DNA from: Bacillota bacterium
GTDB lineage: Bacteria > Bacillota > Clostridia > Oscillospirales > Acutalibacteraceae
Direction: 5' to 3'
Length of the DNA: 42,951 bases
Assembly: GCA_023418995.1 (NCBI GenBank)
Contig: JAEZYP010000023.1
Span: forward strand, 1-42,951
Every line of letters begins with the position of its first letter. The stretch's first letter is position 1. Made by a program: the position numbers and the translations under genes. Below the pieces are notes generated by a model, which saw only the letters and a list, made by a program, of their open reading frames with translations, ran no database searches and was not told the DNA's origin. Positions 31,615 through 40,348 of the stretch are shown here, piece by piece.

Positions 31615-33077
31615 AAGCCAACACCTCCCGCGTTTTGAATTGCTTGAATAACCGCCATTGCCTTGTTGCCACTCTCCTCGTATTCCTTCTCCGGCACACT
31701 GTCCGCAACAATTCCGCCGCCCGCCTGTACGTACACGGTATTTTCCTTTTTTACCGCTGTACGGATTGCGATGCAGGTATCCATATTGCCGGAAAAATCA
31801 AGGTAGCCGATCGCGCCGCCGTAAAGTCCCCTCGCCTGCGGCTCAAGCTCCTCAATAATCTGGCAGGCCCTAATTTTGGGCGCGCCGGAAAGGGTTCCGG
31901 CGGGGAGCATCGCCGCAATTGCGTCGCAGGCATCGTTCTCCTTTCGGATGTTGCCGCCCACCACGGAAACAATATGCATAATCTTGGAATAACGGTGAAT
32001 GATCTGAAAGGCTTCCACCTCCACCGAGGAAAACTCTGAAATTTTTCCGACGTCGTTCCTCGCCAGATCCACCAGCATGTTGTGCTCGGCCAGCTCCTTT
32101 TCATCGGCGAGCAGCTCCCGTTCCAGTTCCTCGTCCTCCTGGAACGTTTTGCCCCTCGGTCTTGAACCAGCGACCGGATAGGTCGTAAGCCTGCCCTGTT
32201 CCAGCTTGATTAGGGTTTCCGGGGATGTTCCGGTAATTTGCAGGTCGCCGTTATCCATAAAGTACATATAAGGAGAGGGGTTTGTGGTTCGCAGCACACG
32301 GTAAGCATTCAGCAGGCTGGAATGATACTCCGCCTCGAACCTTCTGGAGGGCACAACCTGAAAGATATCGCCGTCTTTGATATATTGCTTTGCTTTTTCC
32401 ACCATAGAGCAGAATTCTTCTTTGGACAAATTACAGGAAAACTCCGGCTCGGCGTCCGCTTTTTCCTCCGGCAGCGGAGAAGGGTCTGTGATAATCCGGA
32501 TTACCTCCTCGATTTCGCCGGCAGCCCTGCGGTAACCCGCTTCACCGTCCTCAGCCTTCATGTTCGCCACCACCGTAATTTTCTGCCGCAGATGATCATA
32601 AGCAATTACCTTATCAAACAGCATCAGGTCAAAGGTAGGGAAGCCGCTGTTCCTCAATTTGAGTACCGGCTCCGTCACGGCAATCAGCTCGTAGGAAAAA
32701 TAACCGACGAAGCCTCCGGTAAACGGCGGCATATCCTCAAGCTTTGGCGAGCGGTATTCCGCCAGCACAGAGCGGATTACCTCCATCGGGTTCGTACTCT
32801 GAACCGTTTTGGTATCGGCTCCTTTAACGGTAACCGTATCCTGATTGCCGATTACGCGGACAACCGGGTCGAAGCCGAGGAAGGAATACCTTCCCCATCG
32901 TTCCCCGCCTTCTACGCTTTCGAGCAAATAGTACTGCTTGCTTTGGCGGGCAAGCTTCCGCAGCATGGAGATTGGGGTAATAATGTCCGCGTAGATTTCC
33001 TTGCTGACGGGGATTACCTTGAAATCTCCGCAAAGCGCACAGGCTTGCCGGCAGGTTGGTTTTAACATTTCGTTCAC
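31611..33077 (-). CDS. trpE: Anthranilate synthase component I
   Basis: This 488-residue enzyme makes anthranilate from chorismate. The N-terminal domain has the LLES motif (residues about 51-54) associated with feedback binding of Trp. The catalytic domain has GDIFQVVPSRRFE, SPYMYFMDNGDLQITGTSPE, the PVAGSRPRG substrate loop, RNDVGKIS and the TLSGAPKIRACQIIEELEP region. It begins about 15 nt after the Trp T-box terminator and is the first gene of trpEGDCFBA. Feedback inhibition at the protein and tRNA-sensing at the RNA would both set Trp output. Confidence 0.97.
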   Translation of the reverse strand: MNEMLKPTCRQACALCGDFKVIPVSKEIYADIITPISMLRKLARQSKQYYLLESVEGGERWGRYSFLGFDPVVRVIGNQDTVTVKGADTKTVQSTNPMEVIRSVLAEYRSPKLEDMPPFTGGFVGYFSYELIAVTEPVLKLRNSGFPTFDLMLFDKVIAYDHLRQKITVVANMKAEDGEAGYRRAAGEIEEVIRIITDPSPLPEEKADAEPEFSCNLSKEEFCSMVEKAKQYIKDGDIFQVVPSRRFEAEYHSSLLNAYRVLRTTNPSPYMYFMDNGDLQITGTSPETLIKLEQGRLTTYPVAGSRPRGKTFQEDEELERELLADEKELAEHNMLVDLARNDVGKISEFSSVEVEAFQIIHRYSKIMHIVSVVGGNIRKENDACDAIAAMLPAGTLSGAPKIRACQIIEELEPQARGLYGGAIGYLDFSGNMDTCIAIRTAVKKENTVYVQAGGGIVADSVPEKEYEESGNKAMAVIQAIQNAGGVGL

Positions 33078-33092
33078 TCCCTAAAAAAGTAT

Positions 33093-33130
33093 AAAAAAAA
33101 GCCTTTGCCCCCAGAAAGGGACAAAAGCTT
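33093..33130 (-). terminator. T-box terminator of the trp operon
   Basis: On the minus strand AAGCTTTTGTCCC-TTTCT-GGGGGCAAAGGCTT forms a long hairpin with G-U pairs, followed by eight T, close before the trpE ribosome binding site (GGGAGTG). Confidence 0.88.
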
Positions 33131-33365
33131 AAATGCTTCTGCGATACCACCCAAATTGGTGAAAATTCACCCGCTCATTTTGCATACCAACATATGCACC
33201 CCACTGATAACGGACAGGGTTCCCGTCAGCGCCTACTCTTAAAAATTTCGGGCTGCCCTCGCAAGTCCATTCGGTAAAATCTATGCTGCCGCATTCTCAC
33301 CAGCCAGCGGCTCTCTGGATTGCAATTGATGATACGTACTCCTCTTGCTCAACGGTTTTCATTTA
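33093..33365 (-). promoter_or_regulatory. T-box riboswitch of the trp operon (Trp specifier)
   Basis: The T-box sequence GGGTGGTATCGC is at 33141-33152 (minus strand). Stem I carries AGAGAGC, the apical loop, and a specifier loop reading GAA-TGG-A followed by CTTGC, which pairs with GCAAG at the 5' side. The specifier is TGG at 33267-33269, the tryptophan codon. Uncharged tRNA-Trp should induce trpEGDCFBA by antitermination. Confidence 0.95.
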
Positions 33366-33374
33366 TTTTGTACT

Positions 33375-33403
33375 ATTCTATTCCTCCCTTCTGAATTTGT
33401 CAA
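33375..33403 (-). promoter_or_regulatory. Sigma-A promoter of the trp operon
   Basis: Minus strand: TTGACA (33398-33403), 17-nt spacer, TAGAAT (33375-33380), directly upstream of the T-box. Confidence 0.82.
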
Positions 33404-33502
33404 TACATTTTATTGAAATATTGATATGGAATATTCGGGCGCAATCGAGTAGCAAAACAATAATTCTTCTCCCTTTCCGACGGCAAGGATACTGAATTCA
33501 TG

Positions 33503-33531
33503 TTGAAAAAGTCCGCGTTAGATGATATACT
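33503..33531 (+). promoter_or_regulatory. Sigma-A promoter of the corrinoid uptake operon
   Basis: TTGAAA (33503-33508), 17-nt spacer, TATACT (33526-33531). It lies about 30-40 nt before the start of the cobalamin riboswitch. Confidence 0.75.
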
Positions 33532-33554
33532 ACCATATATTGTCAGGTACGACG

Positions 33555-33745
33555 CACCTTTAAAACTGAATCAGATTTTGGTTTCATTTATAATGAATTA
33601 ATAGGGAACAGAGTGAAAATCTCTGACAGCTTACTCTACCGTGAACAGGGACCGAATTTACATTGCCATTGTGCTTACGCATGAGAAGGGTAAATTTCGG
33701 GATGATCTAAAGTCGGGAGACCTGCCTGAATCGATGATAAAAACT
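33555..33745 (+). promoter_or_regulatory. Adenosylcobalamin riboswitch
   Basis: The conserved elements occur in order: GGTTTC (about 33580), TAATAGGGAA, GTGAAAATC, a GCCATTGTG segment, GAGAAGG, GGATGAT, and the B12-box-like AGTCGGGAGACCTGCC ending near 33728. Together these define a cobalamin-class aptamer. The presence of the TAATAGGGAA to GTGAAAATC region points to the larger adenosylcobalamin form. The usual CTG of the B12 box region is AGTCGGG here, a small deviation. An intrinsic terminator 70 nt downstream provides the off switch. Confidence 0.93.
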
Positions 33746-33813
33746 TTTGGTAAGAAAGGGGTTTTATAAAATCGCGGGAGTATTGCGCTTTAAACAAATT
33801 TTCTGCGAAATTT

Positions 33814-33852
33814 AGAACTGATGCTTTATCATAAAGTGTCAGTTCTTTTTTT
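33814..33852 (+). terminator. Terminator of the cobalamin riboswitch
   Basis: AGAACTGATGCTTTA (33814-33828) pairs with TAAAGTGTCAGTTCT (33832-33846) through two G-U pairs, followed by seven T. It lies 40 nt before the first gene and should act as the ligand-dependent expression platform. Confidence 0.88.
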
Positions 33853-33891
33853 ATGGTTTTTCGAAGCTTGAAAACAAACAGGAGGATATCT

Positions 33892-35775
33892 ATGAAAAAA
33901 ATAATGAGATCGGTCATAGGGCTTGTTTTAGCGGTTTCTTTGGCAATCGGCTGCCTCAGCACAATTGCTTTGGCGGCCAGCTGTCAGGATGCGAGTCCGA
34001 TTGGTTATGTAACCATTGACGCGGAAAAATTTACACTCGGGCAGGGATATTTAAAGGAACCGGTTCTTGCGCCGATTTATGAGGGTGATTCCGTCGCCTC
34101 GGTTTTAAAAAGGGTTTTGGGCGAAGGAAACTTCAAGGAAACTGTAACGGCTTACGGCGCTTACTTCGCCGCCATTCGGGACAGCGGCACACGACCGCTG
34201 AATATTCCAGAATACATTACAAAGGCAATCGGGGTATCCAATTCCAAGCATACAGGACTTCTTGATTCCGGATGGCTGGGAGAATACGATTACAGCGCCG
34301 ATACGTACTCCGGCTGGATGTACACTCAAAACAACACCAACACCAATGTTGGGGCGGCTTCCTGTACTCCGAAAAACGGGGATGTCATCCGATTTCAGTT
34401 TTCCCTTTGCTGCGGCTCAGACCTCGGGCCTGCGCTCTCCTGGGGGGAACCCTATGTAAACGCCGCCAACAAGGATACCCTTACCGCACAGCTTGCAAAG
34501 GTAAACAGCTCCGGTAACAGGAGCGGTTTTCTAGGCAGCTATGCGAAATCTTACGCACAGGCGGTAGAAACCGCGGAAAGCATGGAGGCAACACAGGCGG
34601 AAACCGACAGCGCCGCGAGTACTTTGGCAAAGGCTTACGACCAGTATACAGCCTCCGGCGGCTCCGGCAAAAACAGCCACAGCTCCGGGAGCGGAACCTT
34701 CTCCGGCACAGCAGCCGTACCCTCCTCCACAGGCAATGTTTCCACCGTTCCCAACCCGGCGGGTGGGGTAATTTCCACCGTTTTGACTCAGCCCGATACC
34801 GAACCGGTGCTTACCGGAGGGCGGGCAAGCGTCAGCGTGACCGTCCCCTTGGAGGTTGAATCCGTGATTGCCGGGGCGTCCGCAGAAAAACCGGCGGCTA
34901 TTAAAATTGCCGTTCCGGCTGCCTCAATGATCGGGCAGCTGAACAGTGGCACAGTAAAATCGGTAGATTTGGTAATAAAGCTTCCTTCCGCCGCGTCCGC
35001 AAACACAAACGCAAATGCAAAAATTATGATTAGCGCAGATTCCGCCATATTACAGGCGGCAAAAGATACCAAAAAAGACCTTCATATTTTAATATATGAT
35101 TCTGTTACCGAAAAAGAGATCTATTCCTGGGCGTTTTCCGGCGCAGCCCTGGCGCAATCCGCCGCGCCCGTCACTGCCGTTGACCTCGCCTTGCAGGTAA
35201 AAGCAGGGAAGGAAGACCCCACCGCCGCGCCGGTCATTGCCGAAAGCGCCGCAAACGGCCGGACAACCGGCGCCCTTCTAAAATTCGGCAGCAACGGTCT
35301 TCTCCCCGCTCCGGCGAAGGTTCGGGTCTATATCGGGAACCAAAAGGGCTGCACACCAAACGCAAGGGTTTATTTCTATCACCTCAACCGTGAGGCAAAA
35401 ATTCTGGAGCAAATGCCACAGGGTGAAATTGTTGTGGATGCAAACGGCTATGTCGCTGTAACTGTTGCTCACTGCTCAGATTATGTGCTTCTCCCCGCCG
35501 CCGCAAACGCCTATCCGGTCAAAGCTGACACCACCTTCCCCGTAGGCCTGAAGCAGGGGAAGACCTATACCTATGCCGTGACAGTGAGCGGAAAATCCAT
35601 TCCATCCTTTACGGTAGGAAACAGCAGAGACTTTTCCACGTCGGTAAAACGCGCGGGAGGCAAGTATTACGTTACGGTAAAGACTTTTGGTGCCCCTGGC
35701 ATTTTAACCGCGCTTTACAGCACGCTGCCCGGTCAAAAGCCCGTAGCTTTGAGCTATATCGCAGCTGTAAAATAA
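33892..35775 (+). CDS. Secreted DUF4430 protein, first gene of the corrinoid uptake operon
   Basis: The 627-residue protein has an N-terminal signal peptide (cleavage likely after IALA, about residue 28). Residues about 38-172 are a DUF4430 domain with its hallmark SGWMYTQNN and a following NGDVIRFQF. DUF4430 resembles the beta domain of intrinsic factor and transcobalamin. A helical FIVAR-like stretch (about 190-255) and a Ser/Gly linker follow. Residues 301-627 form a beta-rich module that recurs at the end of the last gene of this operon, with two conserved Cys (GCTPNARV and HCSDYVLL). No LPXTG anchor is seen. AGGAGG lies 7 nt before ATG 33892; the upstream extension overlaps the riboswitch terminator. 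The probable role is corrinoid capture at the cell surface. Confidence 0.87.
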   Translation: MKKIMRSVIGLVLAVSLAIGCLSTIALAASCQDASPIGYVTIDAEKFTLGQGYLKEPVLAPIYEGDSVASVLKRVLGEGNFKETVTAYGAYFAAIRDSGTRPLNIPEYITKAIGVSNSKHTGLLDSGWLGEYDYSADTYSGWMYTQNNTNTNVGAASCTPKNGDVIRFQFSLCCGSDLGPALSWGEPYVNAANKDTLTAQLAKVNSSGNRSGFLGSYAKSYAQAVETAESMEATQAETDSAASTLAKAYDQYTASGGSGKNSHSSGSGTFSGTAAVPSSTGNVSTVPNPAGGVISTVLTQPDTEPVLTGGRASVSVTVPLEVESVIAGASAEKPAAIKIAVPAASMIGQLNSGTVKSVDLVIKLPSAASANTNANAKIMISADSAILQAAKDTKKDLHILIYDSVTEKEIYSWAFSGAALAQSAAPVTAVDLALQVKAGKEDPTAAPVIAESAANGRTTGALLKFGSNGLLPAPAKVRVYIGNQKGCTPNARVYFYHLNREAKILEQMPQGEIVVDANGYVAVTVAHCSDYVLLPAAANAYPVKADTTFPVGLKQGKTYTYAVTVSGKSIPSFTVGNSRDFSTSVKRAGGKYYVTVKTFGAPGILTALYSTLPGQKPVALSYIAAVK

Positions 35776-35808
35776 GCCGGAAAAAATCCGGAAATACGGG
35801 AGATTATT

Positions 35809-37044
35809 ATGAAAGTCCTAAAAAAGCTATTGGCGGCTCTTCTTACGGTTCCGATTTTCGCGAGCGCTTTGACCGGTTGTTCCATCAGCGCTCTATCGGG
35901 AAAATCCGACCTGCCCGACGACGGTATTGTGAAAAAGGCAGTCTTTGAAGATGCGCAAAAAAACAGCAGGATGCTGGAATTCCGGGGGAAATCAGGAAAC
36001 ATCTCCTATTCCTGGTTTTTTAACGGTTCCTCCGTCTCATCGCCCGCCGACCAAAACCTAAGGGTTGAGATTACAGATGCCCGAAGCGAGCTGCTAGAAA
36101 CGATATCCGCTACCAAAGCTGTTAAGGTTCATTTTAATGAGAAAAGCTTGATTCAGGCGCAAACCACCCTTCAAATTGATTTTCCGGAGCTGTGGAACGC
36201 GAACAAGGTTCGGATTTACCAGAAAAACGCCGACGGAATCCACCGGCTGCTGGAAGCCCCGCTGAATAACAGTTCCGTCTCTTCCCTGATTTTTCCAGTT
36301 AATGATACCGCAAACGATTTGTATCTGGTCGCTGTGGATGACTCGTTCCATGAGAGCATACCGCCACATGTTTCAGCTCCGCCGGAAAGCGGCTCCGCCT
36401 CCAAAAGCACGGATGCCACAGTGGGCTCATCGTCTTCAGCGGTTAGCAGCACGCCGGAGAAGAGCCCGACATCATCGGGCTCTCAAGCGCCCCCTCCTGC
36501 TTCCGGTGGAAAAAAAGCTTTCGCGTCATCCTCGCCGGGACAGAAGGACCGTTACCAGACGGACCCGACGCCTGCTGGCAAACCGAAGCCGGTCGAACCA
36601 CAGGACATCAAAAAAAACACAGACGAGGTCCATTATTGCACCATCTCCATTGACTGCAAAACGATTTTAGACAACCAAGACCAGCTGAACCCGGAGAAAA
36701 AGCCCGTCCTGCCGGAAGACGGCATTATCCTCAAATCGCAGAAGGTCCTGTTTTATGAAGGAGAGTCGGTGTTCGACGTCTTGCTCAGGGAAACCAAAAA
36801 GAACGGTATCCAGATGGAATACAAGGCAACTCCGGTGTACAACTCCAACTATATTGAGGGAATCCACAACCTTTACGAGTTCGACTGCGGTGAGCTGAGC
36901 GGATGGATGTACCAGGTAAACGGTTGGTATCCGAATTACGGATGCAGCCGCTACCTACTGAAAGATGGCGACGTTGTGAATTGGCGGTTCACCTGTGATT
37001 TAGGGAGGGATGTCGGCAGTGACTGGGACGTATCAAAAAAGTGA
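35809..37044 (+). CDS. DUF4430 lipoprotein of the corrinoid uptake operon
   Basis: The 411-residue protein has a lipoprotein signal peptide with lipobox ALTGC (Cys24), so it should be tethered to the outer face of the membrane. Residues about 55-185 resemble part of the beta-rich module of the neighbouring secreted proteins (YSWFFNGSSV, RIYQKNADGIHRLLEAP, DLYLVAVDD). A Ser/Pro-rich linker follows (about 188-275), then a C-terminal DUF4430 domain (about 285-405) with GELSGWMYQVNGWYPNYGCSR and KDGDVVNWRF. Here DUF4430 is C-terminal, unlike in the first gene. It could receive corrinoid and pass it to the ECF transporter whose EcfT gene overlaps its 3' end. Confidence 0.87.
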   Translation: MKVLKKLLAALLTVPIFASALTGCSISALSGKSDLPDDGIVKKAVFEDAQKNSRMLEFRGKSGNISYSWFFNGSSVSSPADQNLRVEITDARSELLETISATKAVKVHFNEKSLIQAQTTLQIDFPELWNANKVRIYQKNADGIHRLLEAPLNNSSVSSLIFPVNDTANDLYLVAVDDSFHESIPPHVSAPPESGSASKSTDATVGSSSSAVSSTPEKSPTSSGSQAPPPASGGKKAFASSSPGQKDRYQTDPTPAGKPKPVEPQDIKKNTDEVHYCTISIDCKTILDNQDQLNPEKKPVLPEDGIILKSQKVLFYEGESVFDVLLRETKKNGIQMEYKATPVYNSNYIEGIHNLYEFDCGELSGWMYQVNGWYPNYGCSRYLLKDGDVVNWRFTCDLGRDVGSDWDVSKK

Positions 37045-37918
37045 GCCGGACGCCTTCTCCAGCTATCATCCGCTCCTCCTGTTTCTCTATTTCGGTGTGG
37101 TTTTATTTTTCTGCATGTTTTTTCTGCATCCCGTTATCCTCTTAATTTCCATTTGCTCCGGTTTTATATACTCCATCCTTCTCAACGGCAGAAAAGCGCT
37201 GAAATTCAACGCCTGCATGCTTCCGGTTGCGGGCGCAGTCGCGCTCATGAATCCGCTGTTCAACCACGCGGGCGTCACCATTCTTTTTTACCTGAATAAC
37301 AATCCGGTTACTCTGGAATCCATTGTGTTCGGCAGCATTTACGCCCTCGCGTTTTTTTCTGTCATCCTTACTTTTTCGTGCTTTAACCGGATTATGACGA
37401 GCGATAAGCTGATGTACCTGTTCGGGAGGCTGATTCCGATTCTGTCCCTGATGTTTTCAATGACCCTGCGCTTTGTGCCCCGGTACAAAGCACAACTCAA
37501 AAAAATCACCGACGCGCAGAAATGCATCGGCATGGATCCTTCACACGGAAGCATCCTGCGCCGCACCAAAAACGGCGTACAGATTATCTCAACCCTGATT
37601 ACCTGGGCACTGGAAAATGCCATAGAATCCGCGGATTCCATGCGGGCAAGAGGATTCGGACTAAAGGGGAGAACCTCTTTTTCCATTTTTTCCTGGAAAA
37701 AGAGGGACAGAGCCCTGCTTATCACCGAAGGTCTTCTGACGTGCATCCTTTTGACCGGGCTGGCACTGGGAGAGTATGAATCCTCTTATATTCCGATAAT
37801 CCACGTCTCCGGGCTGAACGGAGCCGGGGTCCCGTTTTACTTTGCCTATGCCCTGTTTTGCCTGACTCCGGTAATCGCAAACTGTAAGGAGGAGCTCGTA
37901 TGGAGCAGATTAAAATAA
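37019..37918 (+). CDS. ecfT: ECF transporter transmembrane component EcfT
   Basis: A membrane protein of about 299 residues with five to six hydrophobic helices and the EcfT coupling motif ESADSMRARGFGLKGR (Ala-Arg-Gly type), which contacts the ATPases. It is the scaffold that joins the S component to the energising ATPases. I take GTG 37019 as start because GGGAGG ends 10 nt upstream; an ATG at 37010 sits too close to that site. The start lies inside the lipoprotein gene and the end overlaps the ATPase gene, so all three are tightly coupled. Substrate specificity comes from the S component. Confidence 0.88.
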   Translation: MTGTYQKSEPDAFSSYHPLLLFLYFGVVLFFCMFFLHPVILLISICSGFIYSILLNGRKALKFNACMLPVAGAVALMNPLFNHAGVTILFYLNNNPVTLESIVFGSIYALAFFSVILTFSCFNRIMTSDKLMYLFGRLIPILSLMFSMTLRFVPRYKAQLKKITDAQKCIGMDPSHGSILRRTKNGVQIISTLITWALENAIESADSMRARGFGLKGRTSFSIFSWKKRDRALLITEGLLTCILLTGLALGEYESSYIPIIHVSGLNGAGVPFYFAYALFCLTPVIANCKEELVWSRLK

Positions 37919-39576
37919 GCGAACTGAGTTTTTCATACCCCGGCGCGAACGGCACTGACCTGACCGATATCAGCCTAACCGTACAAAAAGGGGATTTTAT
38001 TTTAATTTTTGGAAAATCAGGGTGCGGAAAAAGCACCTTGCTCCGGCAGCTCAAGCCGGCAATCGCGCCGTTCGGAAAACGCGGGGGCGACATCAAATTC
38101 TGCGGTAAAGATATCCTGAGCCTTTCCGACCGGGAACAAAGCACTGCGATCGGGTTTGTTTCGCAGAATCCGGATAACCAGATCGTAACCGATAAGGTCT
38201 GGCATGAGCTGGCGTTCGGGCTGGAAAATCTGGGGTATGACAGCCAGACCATCCGGCTCAGGGTTGCGGAAATGGCTTCTTTTTTTGGAATTCAGGATTG
38301 GTTCTTCAAACCGGTCACCGAGCTTTCCGGCGGGCAAAGGCAAATTCTCAATCTGGCGTCCGTCATGGTAATGCAGCCGGAGATTTTACTGCTGGACGAG
38401 CCGACCTCTCAGCTTGACCCGATTGCGACCTCCAATTTTATTCAGGTATTAAAAAAGATAAACGATGAGCTAGGCGTGACCATTCTGATTTGTGAGCACC
38501 ATTTGGAGGAGGTGTTCCCGGTTTGCACCCGCGTTGTTTTTCTGGAGGAAGGCAAGCTGGCGCTGAACGCAGACCCGCGCGAAATCGGAAGCGCCATGAA
38601 AGAAAGAAACAGCGATATGTATGCCGCGCTCCCTGCCTGTGTAAAAATATCCGCCGAGCTGACGGGCAAAGAAACTCCGATCACGGTAAAGGAAGCAAAG
38701 CAGTGGCTGGAGGATCATGTGCGCCAGCCGTTGAACCCGGCACGGAAAGAACCCGCGTCTTGCGCCCATGCGGCTTCTGCTTCCGCAGTTACACTGGAAG
38801 ACGTCTGGTTTCGGTACGACAAAAAATCAGAGGATATCGTACGGGGCGTAACACTGAAAATTGAAAAAGGAATCCTATTCGGCATCGTGGGTGGAAACGG
38901 CGTGGGAAAGTCAACCCTGCTCTCCGTGATCGGAGGAATTCACTCGCCGTACCGCGGCAAAGTAGGACTGTTTGAAAAGGCTTGGAACCGAATAGAGCGG
39001 AGTCAGAGATACCGTGGTCTGATCGGCTATCTGCCGCAGGAGCCCCAAAACCTGTTCTCCCGCAATACCATCCGAAGGGATTTGGAGGATATCGCTCTTT
39101 CGACTTACCACGACCGTGATACCGCGAAACGTAAGGCAGAGGAGACTGCGGATTTCTTCCATTTGACCTCACTTTTGGAACGGCACCCCTTCGATCTGAG
39201 CGGGGGCGAACAGCAATGTGCGGCACTTGCCAAGGTAATGCTGACGGAACCGGAAATCATCCTGCTGGATGAACCGACAAAAGGAATTGACGCTGCTTAT
39301 AAAGCAAAGCTGTCCGAATTTTTTTCCGCGCTGAAGCAGGAGGGAAAAACCATTGTGATGGTGACGCACGACATTGATTTTTGCGCGGAGTGCTCCGACC
39401 GATGCGCGCTTATGTTCAATGGGGAAATTTTGTCTGAGAATAACACAAGAGAATTTTTTACTGGCAACAATTTCTATACTACCCCGTCAAACCGGATGGC
39501 ACGGGAGCTCTTTCCCGATGCGCTAACCTGTGAGGATGTGATTGAAGCATGCCGAAAAAACCAAATCAGCGTCTGA
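37900..39576 (+). CDS. ecfA: ECF transporter double ATPase (fused EcfA-EcfA')
   Basis: The 558-residue protein has two complete ABC ATPase domains in one chain. Domain 1: Walker A GKSGCGKST (38-46), signature LSGGQRQ, Walker B ILLLDEPTSQLDP. Domain 2 (from about residue 293): Walker A GGNGVGKST, signature LSGGEQQ, Walker B IILLDEPTKG and VTHD. In most ECF systems the two ATPases are separate proteins; fused pairs (YkoD-like) are known. AAGGAGG lies about 7-9 nt before ATG 37900, inside ecfT. A dedicated fused ATPase suggests a group I ECF system, serving this S component only. Confidence 0.95.
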   Translation: MEQIKISELSFSYPGANGTDLTDISLTVQKGDFILIFGKSGCGKSTLLRQLKPAIAPFGKRGGDIKFCGKDILSLSDREQSTAIGFVSQNPDNQIVTDKVWHELAFGLENLGYDSQTIRLRVAEMASFFGIQDWFFKPVTELSGGQRQILNLASVMVMQPEILLLDEPTSQLDPIATSNFIQVLKKINDELGVTILICEHHLEEVFPVCTRVVFLEEGKLALNADPREIGSAMKERNSDMYAALPACVKISAELTGKETPITVKEAKQWLEDHVRQPLNPARKEPASCAHAASASAVTLEDVWFRYDKKSEDIVRGVTLKIEKGILFGIVGGNGVGKSTLLSVIGGIHSPYRGKVGLFEKAWNRIERSQRYRGLIGYLPQEPQNLFSRNTIRRDLEDIALSTYHDRDTAKRKAEETADFFHLTSLLERHPFDLSGGEQQCAALAKVMLTEPEIILLDEPTKGIDAAYKAKLSEFFSALKQEGKTIVMVTHDIDFCAECSDRCALMFNGEILSENNTREFFTGNNFYTTPSNRMARELFPDALTCEDVIEACRKNQISV

Positions 39577-40277
39577 TTCTCTCTTCGTTCCTGATTCTGG
39601 TGGCTATTCCGCTAACCATCGCGTTTGGAGTGGTCTTCCTGCAGGACCGAAAGTATTACTTTATCAGCGCCGTTGTTCTGATTGATACCATGCTTCCCTT
39701 TTTGCTGGTTTTTGAACACCGAAAACCAAAGGCACGTGAAATAATTCTGATTTGCTCTCTATCGGCAATTGCGGTGGTCGGAAGAATCGTGTTTTTTATG
39801 CTGCCGCAGTTTAAGCCTGTAACGGCTGTGGTGATTGTCTCCGCGGTTTGCCTTGGACCGGAGGCCGGTTTTCTGGTCGGGGCAATGTCTGGCTTTGTCT
39901 CTAATTTCTTTTTCGGTCAGGGGCCGTGGACTCCGTGGCAGATGTTCGGCTTTGGCATTATCGGCTTTCTGGCGGGAGTTCTGTTTCGAAAAGGTATGCT
40001 TAAGCCACAAAAAGCCGCCCTCTGCATCTTTGGCGGGCTGGCAACGTTCTTTATTTACGGGGGGCTGATGAATTTTGCCTCCGTACTCATGTATTCCACC
40101 GCAATTAACCGGGAAGCCCTGGCCGCAACTTACCTGACAGGTATTCCGTTTGATTTAATCCACGCGTCTTCCACGGTAATTTTTTTATTCTTTATTGAGA
40201 AACCAATGTCCGAAAAAGTTGCTAGGATTCGGTTGAAATATGGATTGATCAATGAAAATGAAGAGCTGAATTCCTAA
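39549..40277 (+). CDS. ECF transporter substrate-binding (S) component, probably for corrinoids
   Basis: This 242-residue membrane protein has about six hydrophobic segments and the general S-component pattern: a Pro/Gly-rich region AVVIVSAVCLGPEAGFLVGAMSGFVSNFFFGQGPW and a C-terminal FDLIHASSTVIFLFF. It overlaps the ATPase gene by 28 nt. The substrate is inferred from the adenosylcobalamin riboswitch and the intrinsic-factor-like neighbours; the protein itself may be related to CbrT-type cobalamin S components but I could not verify this. Alternatives are a cobalamin precursor or another B12-linked compound. Confidence 0.82.
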   Translation: MPKKPNQRLILSSFLILVAIPLTIAFGVVFLQDRKYYFISAVVLIDTMLPFLLVFEHRKPKAREIILICSLSAIAVVGRIVFFMLPQFKPVTAVVIVSAVCLGPEAGFLVGAMSGFVSNFFFGQGPWTPWQMFGFGIIGFLAGVLFRKGMLKPQKAALCIFGGLATFFIYGGLMNFASVLMYSTAINREALAATYLTGIPFDLIHASSTVIFLFFIEKPMSEKVARIRLKYGLINENEELNS

Positions 40278-40283
40278 TATATC

Positions 40284-40326
40284 CTCCGCGCCGCGGAGAG
40301 TAACCCAAACGGGAGTAAGGCTCCCG
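40284..40326 (+). other. Two intercistronic hairpins before the barrel protein gene
   Basis: CTCCGC-GCC-GCGGAG (40284-40298) and CGGGAG-TAAGG-CTCCCG (40310-40326) are perfect small hairpins without a T run right after them. They may protect or separate the mRNA ends between the transporter genes and the last gene. Confidence 0.5.
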
Positions 40327-40348
40327 CAATGAAACAGGAGGTTTTTTT

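Noticed and set aside
34700..34720. Sortase anchor or S-layer homology in the secreted proteins
   Set aside because: No LPXTG-like motif with hydrophobic tail at either C terminus and no SLH repeats were seen; attachment is left open.
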